A stretch of DNA of 64,000 bases from Tsuneonella aeria (GTDB lineage Bacteria; Pseudomonadota; Alphaproteobacteria; Sphingomonadales; Sphingomonadaceae), in contig NZ_WTZA01000002.1 in the NCBI RefSeq assembly GCF_009827495.1, positions 186,001 to 250,000 on the forward strand. Reading direction: 5' to 3'. The notes under the pieces were generated by a model that worked only from the letters and a program-made list of their open reading frames with translations, did no database searches and was not told the DNA's origin. Positions 1 to 9,096 of the stretch are shown piece by piece (position 1 is the first letter of the stretch; each line of letters opens with the position of its first letter). Made by a program: the position numbers and the translations under genes.

Positions 1-754
1 GTGCGCCCGTGTGCGGCCCGTCTTCCCGCAGCAGGCGGACGATCTGGTTTTCGCGCTGTCGGCGGTGCCCGATCATCCCGCGGACGAGCTGGCGCGGATT
101 GTCGATCTGGGGGCCGTGCGCGGGATAATAGACCCGGTCGTCCCGGGCGTAGAGCCTGTCGAGGCTGGCCATGTAGTCGGTCATGTCACCGTCGGGCGGA
201 ACCACCACGCTGGTGGACCAGCCCATGACATGGTCCCCGGTGAACAGCGCGCCCGTCTGCTCCAGGGCAAAACACAGATGGTTGGAGGTATGCCCCGGCG
301 TGTGCACGGCGGTCAGCGTCCATCCCGGGCCGGTCATCGCCTCCCCGTCAGCCAGCACGCGATCGGGGGCATAGGCACTGTCGAACGCCGCATCGGCGCG
401 GGGGCCCCACGCGGCAAGCGCTTCGTCGTCGAGCACGAGCGGCGCGCATCCGACGATCGGCGCGCCGGTACGGGCTGCGAGCGGGCGTGCCGCGGGCGAG
501 TGATCGCGGTGCGTGTGCGTGCACATGATCGCGGCGACTTTTGCCGAGCCGGCCGCGGCCATGATCGCGTCGACATGGGCCGGATCGTCCGGCCCCGGAT
601 CGATGACCGCGATGCGCTCGCCGTCGCCGACCAGGTAGGTCTCCGTCCCGGTGAAGGTGTATGGCGAAGGATTTGGCGCAAGCACCCGCCGCACGAGCGG
701 TTCGAGCGTTTCGGCAATGCCGGTCGGCCATGGTTTCGGGGGCGGTCCTGCCAT
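1..754 (-). CDS. MBL-fold metallo-hydrolase (3' end cut by window edge)
   Basis: Metallo-beta-lactamase-fold hydrolase, probably related to the LACTB2/glyoxalase II group. Reading from ATG at 754 gives an open frame that runs off the left edge, so the C-terminus is missing. The zinc signature HTHRDH lies at residues 80-85, a further metal histidine sits in TPGHT (H155), and the bridging aspartate is in TGDH (D173-D174 region). These fit a binuclear zinc hydrolase. A GAGACGAGG ribosome site precedes the ATG. The gene lies 54 bp downstream of the rcdA-like gene on the same strand, so they may be co-transcribed. The substrate cannot be told from sequence; a thioester or a nuclease-type substrate are both possible for this family. 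Confidence 0.88.
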   Translation of the reverse strand, partial: MAGPPPKPWPTGIAETLEPLVRRVLAPNPSPYTFTGTETYLVGDGERIAVIDPGPDDPAHVDAIMAAAGSAKVAAIMCTHTHRDHSPAARPLAARTGAPIVGCAPLVLDDEALAAWGPRADAAFDSAYAPDRVLADGEAMTGPGWTLTAVHTPGHTSNHLCFALEQTGALFTGDHVMGWSTSVVVPPDGDMTDYMASLDRLYARDDRVYYPAHGPQIDNPRQLVRGMIGHRRQRENQIVRLLREDGPHTGA

Positions 755-808
755 CCTCGTCTCTTGCCCGCGCGATGCCGCGGAGTCGAGCGTTACGGAA
801 CGCCGCGC

Positions 809-1264
809 TCAGAACGTTCCCAGCGCCCGGCCCAGCCGTTCGTGCAGGCGGTGCACGGTGGCGGGACGCATGGTGAAGCGATCGCGCCAGGCCGTGTCGA
901 GCCGCGCGATGCGAGCGTGAAGGGCCACCGTCTCCCCGATGAGCGCGCGGGTTTCGGGCGCCAGCATCTCCATCTGCCCCGGGTCCGAAGCGCGGTCGGG
1001 CGGCAGCACGCCGTGGCGGCGCAGCTGGAATTCGCTCAGCTCGCCGGCGAAATAGGCGCGGTGATTGAGCAGCCAGGCAAGGACGTGCATCATCCGCGTG
1101 GTGGTGCGCAGGCCCTCCACCGACAGCGCGATGCGCACGAAATCCTCCTCGGCGGAGCGCGGCGGGGCGAGGTCGAACGCCGCCCGCACTTCGTCGGCCA
1201 GGACGAGAGCTTCGCAGTAGAGCGCTTCGATGATCGGCTGGTTCAGATCGGTGGTGGTCGACAT
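809..1264 (-). CDS. rcdA: RcdA-type DUF1465 family protein
   Basis: 151-residue, mostly helical protein of the DUF1465 family. In Caulobacter the family member RcdA is an adaptor that helps ClpXP degrade CtrA during the cell cycle. The diagnostic stretch is the central helix with TTTRMMHVLAWLL near residues 50-65, followed by an RAYFAGE segment that resembles the RAVNEGE segment of RcdA. I chose the ATG at 1264; the frame stays open another 30 codons upstream, but those read like spacer. Another cell-cycle regulator, gcrA, lies at the far end of the window. The family assignment is firm; the adaptor role is inferred from Caulobacter. Confidence 0.8.
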   Translation of the reverse strand: MSTTTDLNQPIIEALYCEALVLADEVRAAFDLAPPRSAEEDFVRIALSVEGLRTTTRMMHVLAWLLNHRAYFAGELSEFQLRRHGVLPPDRASDPGQMEMLAPETRALIGETVALHARIARLDTAWRDRFTMRPATVHRLHERLGRALGTF

Positions 1265-1367
1265 CGCGTTATCGCTACTCCCACCGAGTCGCGGCCGCCA
1301 CAAGAGTATCCCGACTTTCCAGAATCGATTTTGACCTGTCCCGCGCCGGGACATGTTTACCCCGGAT

Positions 1368-1565
1368 TCACGCTATGATGTCGGGCAGGAGCTGGTCCTC
1401 CACGATCGCGATCTGGTCCTTCATCCGAAGCTTGCGTTTCTTGAGGCGCGCGATCTGGAGCTGGTCGGGCGATCCCGTCGCCGTCAGCGCATCGATCGCC
1501 GCGTCGAGGTCGCGGTGTTCGGTCCTGAGCGAAGCCAGCCGCTTCTTCAGTTCCTGTTCGGTCAC
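1368..1565 (-). CDS. DUF465 (YdcH-like) small protein
   Basis: Small charged helical protein of the DUF465/YdcH family (65 residues from the GTG at 1565). Sequence shows a heptad-like helix rich in Leu, Arg and Glu (TEQELKKRLASLRTEHRDLD) and the typical end KKRKLRMKDQIAIVEDQLLP. The frame is open upstream to 1646, but that part is arginine-rich without family resemblance, so the GTG start is preferred. The family is widespread in Proteobacteria and has no firmly known function. A second member is encoded divergently 180 bp away, and the gap between them probably holds both promoters. Confidence 0.8.
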   Translation of the reverse strand: MTEQELKKRLASLRTEHRDLDAAIDALTATGSPDQLQIARLKKRKLRMKDQIAIVEDQLLPDIIA

Positions 1566-1748
1566 GGTGTCGTCGTCCCCGTCAGAATCGCTTCGTCGTG
1601 CGCCAGCGCGCGGCCTGCCGATTAGGCGGTTTGGAGGGGTTCGCAAGGCAGGATTGTTGTGATTGTATGACTGTCCGGGCGGCTCGATGCACGCTCAGAT
1701 GCATCGAGTCGCCGGGGTGGTCGCAACAACCCGCACAGGAGAACACGG

Positions 1749-1907
1749 ATGCTGTCATCGTCGCACGCCGCTGCACTGGAAACCAAGCACGCCAACCTGG
1801 ACGCCCGGCTCCATGCCGAGATGAACCGGCCGGCGCCTGATGCGGCGACGATCCAGCAGATCAAGCGGGCCAAGCTCAAGATCAAGCAGGAACTGAACGA
1901 GATCTAG
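1749..1907 (+). CDS. DUF465 (YdcH-like) small protein, 52 residues
   Basis: Very short gene with a good ribosome site (CAGGAG) eight bases before the ATG. The product is a two-helix hairpin: an N-terminal helix with ETKHANLDARLHAEM, a proline-containing turn (RPAPDAAT), and a second helix with IKRAKLKIKQELNEI. This is the usual DUF465/YdcH pattern, in which the last helix carries a KRAKLKLKDE-like motif. It is divergent from another member of the family at 1368-1565. Function unknown; a role as a small helical partner protein is only a guess. Confidence 0.8.
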   Translation: MLSSSHAAALETKHANLDARLHAEMNRPAPDAATIQQIKRAKLKIKQELNEI

Positions 1908-2094
1908 GGCAGGCGTAGAGGCCGCGGGCAACATCCGGGCAGGCGGCATTCAGGCAGGCGGCGCAATGGTGGCGCGCGGTGGCACGACCCGTTCGTGCGC
2001 CCCGTGCTGCCCGCCGGCCTGCCCACCAGACCCTCCGTGGATGGCGCGCGGTGCAATTCCCTTTGTTCGCCGAATAGGGTAGCGGCTGTCGTCG

Positions 2095-4362
2095 ATGTCC
2101 GCAGTCGCCGCAGCCCGCCAGATACTGAACCAGTTGCACGAGGTCATGGCCTCGCGCCTGCACCCGCAGGGCAAGCTCGACCGGGTGGTCGAAATCATCG
2201 GCGAAGCGCTCGATAGCGAAGTCTGCTCGATCTACCTGCTGCGCGAAGGCATGCTGGAACTGTTCGCCACGCGCGGGCTGGAGCAGGCGGCGGTCCACGT
2301 GACCAGGCTGGCCATCGGCGAAGGCCTGAACGGCATCATTGCCGAACATATCGAAACGCTGAACCTGGCAGAGGCGGCGGCGCATCCGGACTTTGCCTAC
2401 CGCCCCGAAACGGGCGAGGAGAAATACCATTCCTTCGCTGGGGTCCCGATCGTCTATCGCGAACGGGCGGTGGGCACCCTGTGCGTCCAGCACGCCGATC
2501 CGCGCCGCTACGACGACGTGGAGATAGAGGCGCTGCAGACCGTTGCGATGGTCCTGTCCGAACTGATCGTGCACGCGGGCCTTGCCGACGACGAGGCGGC
2601 CACCCTGGGTGAAGCGGCGTCAGGCCCGCAGATGATCCAGGGCCTCACGCTGGTGAAGGGAATCGCGGGCGGCACGGCGGTGTTCCACCAGCCGCGCGTC
2701 CTGATCGACCAGGTCGTGGCCGAGGACATCGAGGTGGAGCGTCAGCGGGTTTACCGCGCGTTCGACAAGATGCGCGACCAGATCGAGGCGATGGCCAGCC
2801 AGGCCGAGTTCGGCACGGGCGGCGAGCACGATGAAGTCCTCGAGACATACAAGATGTTCGCCTACGACGAAGGCTGGGGCCGGCGCATCAACGAGGCGAT
2901 CGATTCCGGCCTGACTGCGGAGGCTGCGATCGAGCGGGTGCAGCAGCGCACCCGGATGCGCATGCGCGAGATCGACGATCCGCTGCTGGCCGACCGGATG
3001 CACGATCTGGAGGACCTGTCGAACCGGCTGCTGCGGATCGTCTCCGGCCAGCTCGGCACGGCCGCAAGCCAGGGGCTGAAACGCGACACCATCCTGATCG
3101 CCAAGAACCTGGGGCCTGCCGAACTGCTGGAATACGACCGGCGCCGGTTGAAGGGCGTCATCCTGGAGGAAGGCTCGCTCACCGCGCACGTGGTGATCGT
3201 GGCTCGCGCAATGGGCGTGCCGATGATCGGCCGGGTGCGCGGTTTGCGCGGCATGGTTCGGGAAGGCGACGAGATCCTCCTCGATGCCGACAAGGCGATC
3301 GCCCACGCGCGGCCGCTCCAGCAAACGATTGACGTCTTCGCCGAACGGATGGCGCGCAGCCGGCAGAAGCAGGCGGCCTATGCCGAACTGCGCGCGGTGG
3401 AGCCGTTCAGCCGCGATGGTACCCGCATCCAGGTGATGATGAATGCCGGTCTGCGCGACGACATGGCCAGCCTGCCGATCGTCGGCGCCGATGGCGTCGG
3501 CCTGTTTCGCACCGAATTCCAGTTCCTCGTTTCGGCCACCCTGCCTCAACGCGAACGCCAGACGCGCATCTACCGCGACGTCCTGGACGCCGCGGGGGAT
3601 AAGCCCGTGATTTTCCGCACGGTCGATATCGGCGGCGACAAGGCCGTCCCCTATCTCGATTCCGAAAACGCGAGCAATGACGAAAACCCGGCCATGGGCT
3701 GGCGGGCCCTGCGGCTGGCGCTGGAGCGCGAAGGGTTGATGAAATCCCAGGCCCGCGCCCTGCTGGAAGCCGCGGCGGGCCGATCGCTCAACGTCATGTT
3801 CCCGATGGTGTCGGAGCCATGGGAATTCGATGCGGCGAAAGCTGTGTTCGATGGGCAATTGACCTTTCTAAAAAGCCAAAAGAGAATTCTCCCTGACAGC
3901 ATTCGTTACGGCGCCATGCTGGAAGTGCCGGCCCTGGCCGAAACGCTCGACATCCTGCTGCCGCGCATCAGCTTCCTTTCCGTGGGGACGAACGACCTCA
4001 CGCAGTTCCTGTTCGCCGCCGATCGCGCGAACCCCAAGCTGGCCGAGCGATACGACTGGCTGAGCCCCGCGGTCCTGCGATTCATGCGGCGCGTCGTGCA
4101 GGCGACTGACGGCTCGGGCGTGGAACTGGGCATTTGCGGCGAGATGGGCGGGCGGCGGCTCGAAGCCCTGGCGTTGCTCGGGCTCGGGTTCCGGCGCTTC
4201 TCGATCACGCCCGTCGCGGTGGGCCCGATCAAGGAACTGATCCGCAAGGTCAATCTTGGCGAAGTGCGCGACGTGATGAACCGCCTGCTGGCCGCGCCCA
4301 CCGGCAGTCTGCGCGCGGAGCTTCAGGCCTGGGCCGAACAGCAGGGCATCGAGACCGACTGA
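2095..4362 (+). CDS. ptsP: PtsP, enzyme I of the nitrogen phosphotransferase system
   Basis: 755-residue phosphoenolpyruvate-protein phosphotransferase with an N-terminal GAF domain (about residues 10-150), which marks it as the nitrogen-type enzyme (EI-Ntr) and not sugar enzyme I. The phosphorylated histidine is H365 in SLTAHVVIVAR. The PEP-binding TIM barrel fills residues about 410-730, with GLFRTEFQF, FRTVDIGGDK and the active-site cysteine C681 in GICGEMGG. It autophosphorylates from PEP and passes phosphate to NPr and then to EIIA-Ntr, regulating potassium, nitrogen and stress responses in the cytoplasm. Neither of those partners is encoded here. The 187 bp upstream show no other gene. 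Confidence 0.95.
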   Translation: MSAVAAARQILNQLHEVMASRLHPQGKLDRVVEIIGEALDSEVCSIYLLREGMLELFATRGLEQAAVHVTRLAIGEGLNGIIAEHIETLNLAEAAAHPDFAYRPETGEEKYHSFAGVPIVYRERAVGTLCVQHADPRRYDDVEIEALQTVAMVLSELIVHAGLADDEAATLGEAASGPQMIQGLTLVKGIAGGTAVFHQPRVLIDQVVAEDIEVERQRVYRAFDKMRDQIEAMASQAEFGTGGEHDEVLETYKMFAYDEGWGRRINEAIDSGLTAEAAIERVQQRTRMRMREIDDPLLADRMHDLEDLSNRLLRIVSGQLGTAASQGLKRDTILIAKNLGPAELLEYDRRRLKGVILEEGSLTAHVVIVARAMGVPMIGRVRGLRGMVREGDEILLDADKAIAHARPLQQTIDVFAERMARSRQKQAAYAELRAVEPFSRDGTRIQVMMNAGLRDDMASLPIVGADGVGLFRTEFQFLVSATLPQRERQTRIYRDVLDAAGDKPVIFRTVDIGGDKAVPYLDSENASNDENPAMGWRALRLALEREGLMKSQARALLEAAAGRSLNVMFPMVSEPWEFDAAKAVFDGQLTFLKSQKRILPDSIRYGAMLEVPALAETLDILLPRISFLSVGTNDLTQFLFAADRANPKLAERYDWLSPAVLRFMRRVVQATDGSGVELGICGEMGGRRLEALALLGLGFRRFSITPVAVGPIKELIRKVNLGEVRDVMNRLLAAPTGSLRAELQAWAEQQGIETD

Positions 4363-4489
4363 CTTATCGCGCGTGCCGCGCACTTCATCGCTGGCCATGG
4401 TAATGCCGATGTGCGAACCTTGACAGCATCGCCGCGCGGCGGCTTTTCTTCGCAGCAGGGATCGGGTCGACATTATTCCGGGACGCCAG

Positions 4490-5374
4490 ATGGACGATCA
4501 GACGAGTGCGCTCGATGGACAATTGCCGCTGCACGGGGTGGGCGATCGTCTGCGCATGGCACGCGAAGCGGCGGGCATGACCCTCCCCCAGCTCGCCGCG
4601 GAAACGCGCATACCCCAGCGGCACCTGGCGATGCTGGAAGCGGGCAACTTCACCGCGCTTCCCGCGCGGACATATGCGACCGGGTTCGCGCGGACTTATG
4701 CAAAGGCCGTGGGGCTGGACCAGCGCGCCATCGTCGAGGACGTCCGAGCCGAGCTTGCGGCGAGCGAGCCAGGTGATCGCAACCGCGCCGCCTCGTTCGA
4801 GCCTGGCGATCCGGCCCGCATTCCATCGCGCGGTCTTGCCTTTCTCAGCTTCGCGGCTCTGATCCTTCTCTTGGTCGGCGGATATGCCTTCTACAACCGA
4901 GTGCTGGCGCCAGGCTCCGGCCCGCCTTCGCTGCTGGAGGAGGAACGACTGGCCATGGCGGGGGCGACGCCTCCCAGCGGCGCCCCGGCCCGCCAGGGCG
5001 CGACGGTGACGGAACCGACCGGCCCGGTCGTGTTCACCGCGCTCGATGAAGAAGTGTGGGTGCGGTTTTCGGACGGCAACGGACAGACGGTCCTCGAGAA
5101 AACCCTGCTGAAGGGCGAAACGTACACCGTGCCCGCTGACGCCCGCGGCACGACATTGCGCACGGGCCGTCCGGACGCGCTCGCCATCACGGTGGGCGGC
5201 CGCACGGTCCCCAAGCTCGCCGAAAGCCAGCAGGTGATGGCCGATGTGCCGGTCACTGCCGCGGCCTTGCTTGCGCGCGGCGCAGCCCAGGGGAGCGCCT
5301 CTCCGTCCGCTGCCAGCACCGCCGGTGCCCCGGCTGCCACGGCTGCGGGCAACCCGCCGGGCAGCGGAACCTGA
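4490..5374 (+). CDS. RodZ-like membrane protein (HTH plus DUF4115)
   Basis: 294-residue bitopic protein. Residues about 18-80 form a Cro/RodZ-type helix-turn-helix (GDRLRMAREAAGMTLPQLAAETRIP). A linker and one transmembrane helix (about 114-136, GLAFLSFAALILLLVGGYAFY) follow, then a periplasmic DUF4115 domain (about 180-255, with EEVWVRFSDGNGQTVLEKTL and a GR.DAL.ITVGG end). A low-complexity Ala/Ser/Gly tail closes it. This is the layout of RodZ, which links MreB to the cell-wall elongation machinery. Sphingomonad members often sit beside ptsP or ispG. The domain architecture is clear; the MreB link is inferred from the family. Confidence 0.82.
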   Translation: MDDQTSALDGQLPLHGVGDRLRMAREAAGMTLPQLAAETRIPQRHLAMLEAGNFTALPARTYATGFARTYAKAVGLDQRAIVEDVRAELAASEPGDRNRAASFEPGDPARIPSRGLAFLSFAALILLLVGGYAFYNRVLAPGSGPPSLLEEERLAMAGATPPSGAPARQGATVTEPTGPVVFTALDEEVWVRFSDGNGQTVLEKTLLKGETYTVPADARGTTLRTGRPDALAITVGGRTVPKLAESQQVMADVPVTAAALLARGAAQGSASPSAASTAGAPAATAAGNPPGSGT

Positions 5375-5514
5375 CCACTGTCCCCCGCCATTGCCCTCGG
5401 GGATGCTCGACAAGGCGACCGGCGTAGCGTTAACCTTGCGATGGTTCAGCGCCGGTTCGCCTTTGCCCGGCGAAGACCGCTGGACGGGAAAGACTTGAGA
5501 CGGGATTGATTGAG

Positions 5515-6483
5515 ATGGGGTTTTCAGTGAACCGGGCGCTGGCCGCGCCCTTTGCCATGCTCGCGATCGCCGGCACCGCGATGCCGGCGGCCGCGCAGGA
5601 TGCCGCGACGGAAGCGCGCCTGAAGAAGGCCGAAAGCGAAATCCGCGCGCTTCAGCGCCGTGTGTTTCCGGGCAACGATGGCCGCTATTTCGAACCGGAG
5701 ATCACCGCGGCGCAGCCGGCCACGACCGGCGTGGCGCGCCCTTCCACAACCGCAGTGACCGACATGCTTGCACGGCTCGACGCACTGGAATCGCAGATTG
5801 CACGGCTGACGTCCCAAACGGAGGAAAACACCAACGCGATCGCGCAACTGGGGACGCGGATCGGAGCCCTGGAGGTGACGAGCGGCGCCGCGGCCGCCGC
5901 GGCGGCATCCGCCATCCCCGCTGCTGGACCGAGCCCGCAAGGGACGTCCACGCCCACGGGGGGTGCCACCAGACCGGCGGCGGTGGTTACGCCAGCGTCA
6001 ACGACGGCTGCGGTGCCCGCGACGACCCGCCCGGCAGGCCCCACGGCCCAGCGCCTTGCTGCCGTTCAGGCAATCGCGAAGCCCCAGACCAGCGACGCCG
6101 GGGATGACGAGTACAGCTACGGCTTCCGTCTGTGGGAAGCGGGCTTCTTCCCGGAAGCCCAGCAGCAGCTGACGCTGTTCGTGGAGAAATACCCGCGCCA
6201 CGATCGTATCAGCTATGGCCGCAATCTTCTCGGTCGGGCCTACCTTGACGATGGCAAGACCCAGGAAGCGGCGCCGTGGTTCCTCAAGAACTATCAGACC
6301 GACAAACAGGGCGCCCGTGCGCCGGATAGCCTGCTTTATCTCGCCGAAACCATGATCGCGATGAACGATACGAAGCGCGCTTGTATCGCGCTGGCGGAAT
6401 TCTCCGAAACCTATCCCGCCATCGCGAGCGGCCGGCTGAGAGGCCAATACGAGGCGGACCGCCGGAAGGTGAAATGCAATTGA
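5515..6483 (+). CDS. cpoB: CpoB/YbgF-type TPR protein of the Tol-Pal system
   Basis: 322 residues from the ATG at 5515 (an in-frame TTG at 5506 is less likely). It has an N-terminal signal peptide (about 28 residues, ending AAAQ) and a coiled-coil trimerisation segment (about 30-52 and 80-115, ARLKKAESEIRALQRRV). An alanine/proline/threonine-rich linker leads to C-terminal tetratricopeptide repeats from about residue 195 (YGFRLWEAGFFPEAQQQL; GRNLLGRAYLDDGKTQEAA). In E. coli CpoB coordinates peptidoglycan synthesis with Tol-driven outer-membrane constriction at division. tol and pal genes are not in the window, but tilS follows directly, the order commonly seen in Alphaproteobacteria (pal-ybgF-tilS). 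Confidence 0.9.
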   Translation: MGFSVNRALAAPFAMLAIAGTAMPAAAQDAATEARLKKAESEIRALQRRVFPGNDGRYFEPEITAAQPATTGVARPSTTAVTDMLARLDALESQIARLTSQTEENTNAIAQLGTRIGALEVTSGAAAAAAASAIPAAGPSPQGTSTPTGGATRPAAVVTPASTTAAVPATTRPAGPTAQRLAAVQAIAKPQTSDAGDDEYSYGFRLWEAGFFPEAQQQLTLFVEKYPRHDRISYGRNLLGRAYLDDGKTQEAAPWFLKNYQTDKQGARAPDSLLYLAETMIAMNDTKRACIALAEFSETYPAIASGRLRGQYEADRRKVKCN

Positions 6484-6538
6484 TACGGCGGTCTCGCCTC
6501 CTCCACTGATCGCCCGGTTTCGTGCAGATCTGGCGGCC

Positions 6539-7456
6539 GTGTGGCCCTCCGGTCTGGACGAGGTCACGCCTTTAGGGGTCGCGGTATCGGGCGGCCCCGA
6601 CAGCGTTGCCCTGCTATTGCTCGCGCACGCGTTGAACTCCGGTCGGGTGGAAGCCGCTACGGTCGATCATGGTTTGCGCGCGGACAGCGCGACCGAGGCG
6701 GCCGAGGTGGCTGCGCTGTGCGACCGGCTGGGCATTCCGCACGTCGTGCTTCGTGTGGAACTGTCTGCCGGTAACATGCACGACGCCGCGCGCACGGCGC
6801 GTTACGCCGCCTTGGCCGATTGGGCGCGCGCGCGCGGGCTCCCCGCCGTAGCGACGGCGCATCACGCGGACGACCAGGCAGAAACCGTGCTGATGCGGCT
6901 CAACCGGGCAAGCGGACTCGCTGGCCTCAGCGGTATTCGGCCTTCGACGAAAGTGCCCGGTACGGAGGTGTCCGTCATCCGGCCGTTGCTCGGTTGGCGG
7001 AAGGCCGAACTGTTCGCGATCGTACGGGAAGCTGGCGTGGAAACCGCCGACGATCCTTCGAACCGCGACCCACGCTTCGACCGGGCGCGTATCCGCGCGG
7101 CGCTGGCCCATGGCGACTGGGCCGACCCGGTCGCCTTCGCCCGTTCCGCCGCCCTGCTGCATGAGAGCAACCAGGCGATGGAGTGGATGGTGGGCAAGCT
7201 GTGGCAAGCCGCCACCGATCAGGCCGAGGACACGCTTGCGTGGCGCCCGACCGATGAACCACGCGCGCTACGGCTGGCGATCATCGCACGCGCGGTCGCC
7301 GAAGTGGGCGGCCGCGACGCCATGCGCAGCGATATCGCCCGGCTCCACGACACGCTCGAATCCGGGGCCGCCCGCGCTGCGAATGTCGCCGGGGTGCTCG
7401 TCTCGCGCGACGGCGATACGTGGACGTTCCAGCCCGAGCCGACGCGCCGGAATTGA
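6539..7456 (+). CDS. tilS: TilS, tRNA(Ile) lysidine synthase
   Basis: N-type PP-loop ATPase that converts C34 of the CAU-anticodon tRNA-Ile to lysidine so that it reads AUA. The PP-loop VSGGPDS is at residues about 15-21, followed by TVDHGLR and TAHHADDQAETVLMRL, both diagnostic. At 305 residues it resembles the short form without the large C-terminal domains. The GTG at 6539 is the first conventional start. Reading back in frame, DTAVSPPPLIARFRADLAA looks like native N-terminus and reaches a stop at 6470-6472 without ATG, GTG or TTG. The true start may therefore be a CTG (6506) or ATT (6479) overlapping the cpoB stop. Confidence 0.92.
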   Translation: MWPSGLDEVTPLGVAVSGGPDSVALLLLAHALNSGRVEAATVDHGLRADSATEAAEVAALCDRLGIPHVVLRVELSAGNMHDAARTARYAALADWARARGLPAVATAHHADDQAETVLMRLNRASGLAGLSGIRPSTKVPGTEVSVIRPLLGWRKAELFAIVREAGVETADDPSNRDPRFDRARIRAALAHGDWADPVAFARSAALLHESNQAMEWMVGKLWQAATDQAEDTLAWRPTDEPRALRLAIIARAVAEVGGRDAMRSDIARLHDTLESGAARAANVAGVLVSRDGDTWTFQPEPTRRN

Positions 7457-7461
7457 GCCGG

Positions 7462-8109
7462 TCAGACGATGGGGTCGCCGATCTGCATCGTCTCGCCCCT
7501 GGTGATGATCACCTTGTCGCCCGGCCCCGCGATCGCGAAGATGCGCGATATGAATTCGTCCGGACCGGCGATGCACCCGTGGCTGGCGTATCCGTTTTCG
7601 ATCTCGCTTCCGCCGTGGATGGCGACGCCATCGGTGGTCAGGAACATGCTCCAGGGCATCGGCGCGTCATCATATTTTTCGCTGACATTGTGCCGTTGCT
7701 TGCGCAGGATTGGGAAAGTGCCGAGCGGGGTCGGGTAATCGTCAGTCCCGAGCAGGACCGCCGCGGCGCCGATTTCGTGGCCGCCCCTGAACACGGACAG
7801 CACGCGCGCATCCAGGTCGACTGTCATGACGATCGGACCGGGGGCGACACCCTCTTCGTCCCAGTGCCACTCGCCGTAACGGATCGGATCATCGATGGGC
7901 AGGATGCGCTTGACCGTGAACGGCGTTTCCGCCTCGGTCGGTTCTCGCGCAGCCAGGGACGCCGTTTCGACCGGAATCGCAAGCTCCGCCGTCGTGGCCG
8001 GGTGCGTTGCGTGCCGCGAGCTGAAAGCACCCGAAGCCAGCGCAGCCCCGCCAAAACCCAGCGCAATGGCGGCGATCGCGCCCCCGCTCCATTTAGCTAA
8101 CGAGTGCAT
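7462..8109 (-). CDS. L,D-transpeptidase (YkuD domain)
   Basis: 215-residue secreted or membrane-anchored cell-wall enzyme. An N-terminal hydrophobic segment (about residues 8-27) serves as signal anchor. The YkuD catalytic domain covers residues about 92-205, with H165 in AIHGG and the catalytic cysteine C179 in SHGCI. The residue after SHGCI is Ala where Arg is usual. The family forms 3-3 peptidoglycan cross-links or attaches proteins to peptidoglycan. It is convergent with tilS (5 bp gap) and sits downstream of a transglutaminase-like gene on the same strand. Confidence 0.9.
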   Translation of the reverse strand: MHSLAKWSGGAIAAIALGFGGAALASGAFSSRHATHPATTAELAIPVETASLAAREPTEAETPFTVKRILPIDDPIRYGEWHWDEEGVAPGPIVMTVDLDARVLSVFRGGHEIGAAAVLLGTDDYPTPLGTFPILRKQRHNVSEKYDDAPMPWSMFLTTDGVAIHGGSEIENGYASHGCIAGPDEFISRIFAIAGPGDKVIITRGETMQIGDPIV

Positions 8110-8192
8110 AACGACGTTATGCGCCGCGGTGGTCTTCGGTTCCAGATGCGGCGTATGTTCGTCCCCGCGCGGGACGCGGACCGCGTCAGATA

Positions 8193-8999
8193 TTAACGCG
8201 CGGAGACTTCGCGCACGGCAACGGTCTTGTCTCCGAAGTGTGACGGCCCGAAGCTGGTGAGAAAACTCACGTCCGCCGCGTCGCGTCCCACGCCGATTTT
8301 CACGGTGTCTTGCGGTTTGGCCATGCCGGTCGCATCGACGATGTACCAGGCGCCGCCGCCTTCGATCGTGTCATCGGCCAGGAACACTTCTGCCAGCGCG
8401 TGGAAATCCTGCGGCGTGACGCCGGGGGAAAAGCACGAAACATAACGCGCCGGAATCGTCGACGCGCGCGCGAGCGAGATCAGTACATGCGCGTAATCGC
8501 GGCAGATCCCGCGGCGTTCGACAAAGCTGTCGAGCGCAGTGGTCGTTGAGTTGCTGCTTCCCGCTTCGTAAGTGAAATGGCGCGCGATCCAGTCGTGGAT
8601 CGCCAGGACGCGGTCCCCGCCGGTGGTCCCGCCAAATTCGTCCTCCGCGAAGGATTGCAGGCGATCGGCGGGGCAATAAGTGGAATCGAGCAAGTATTCG
8701 AGCGGATCGCCAGGCAGCTCGTGCGGCGAAAGCTGGGCGAGCCCGGCGAGATCGGGCGCAAGCCGGTTGACCTCCACCAGCGCTTCGTAACGCACGTCGA
8801 AGCGGCCCTGCGCGTGGACCAGCACGCGTTCCCCGATCGCTTCGTGCGCCGGGACGCGCACGCAATCCTCGCCACACGACAGCGTGGTCCGGGTCGACAG
8901 GATAGTCTGTTCGGGGATTGCCGCGGCTTCGAACTGGAGAATGAGGTCGGTAGGGTTGTCGAGAGTGAAATCGAACGCGGCCGTGATGGAAATGGGCAT
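8193..8999 (-). CDS. Transglutaminase-like cysteine peptidase-fold protein
   Basis: 268 residues from ATG at 8999, which has a GGAGCAGCT ribosome site. The N-terminal part is a beta-rich domain; the C-terminal half is a transglutaminase-like core with the catalytic triad visible as C166 (RRGICRDYAHV), H200 (DFHALAEVFL) and D222 (WYIVDATG). Bacterial members are mostly cytosolic amidases or peptidases of unknown substrate. No signal peptide is evident. It is divergent from the MaoC gene, sharing a 97-bp promoter region. Confidence 0.88.
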   Translation of the reverse strand: MPISITAAFDFTLDNPTDLILQFEAAAIPEQTILSTRTTLSCGEDCVRVPAHEAIGERVLVHAQGRFDVRYEALVEVNRLAPDLAGLAQLSPHELPGDPLEYLLDSTYCPADRLQSFAEDEFGGTTGGDRVLAIHDWIARHFTYEAGSSNSTTTALDSFVERRGICRDYAHVLISLARASTIPARYVSCFSPGVTPQDFHALAEVFLADDTIEGGGAWYIVDATGMAKPQDTVKIGVGRDAADVSFLTSFGPSHFGDKTVAVREVSAR

Positions 9000-9096
9000 A
9001 GCTGCTCCGAAACGCGCGTACTCGCGCCAGGTGTCCATTGCCTACTGTCATTCCCGCGGCCCGCGCGCTAGTCGCCTTGTGAACGAGGAGACATGC

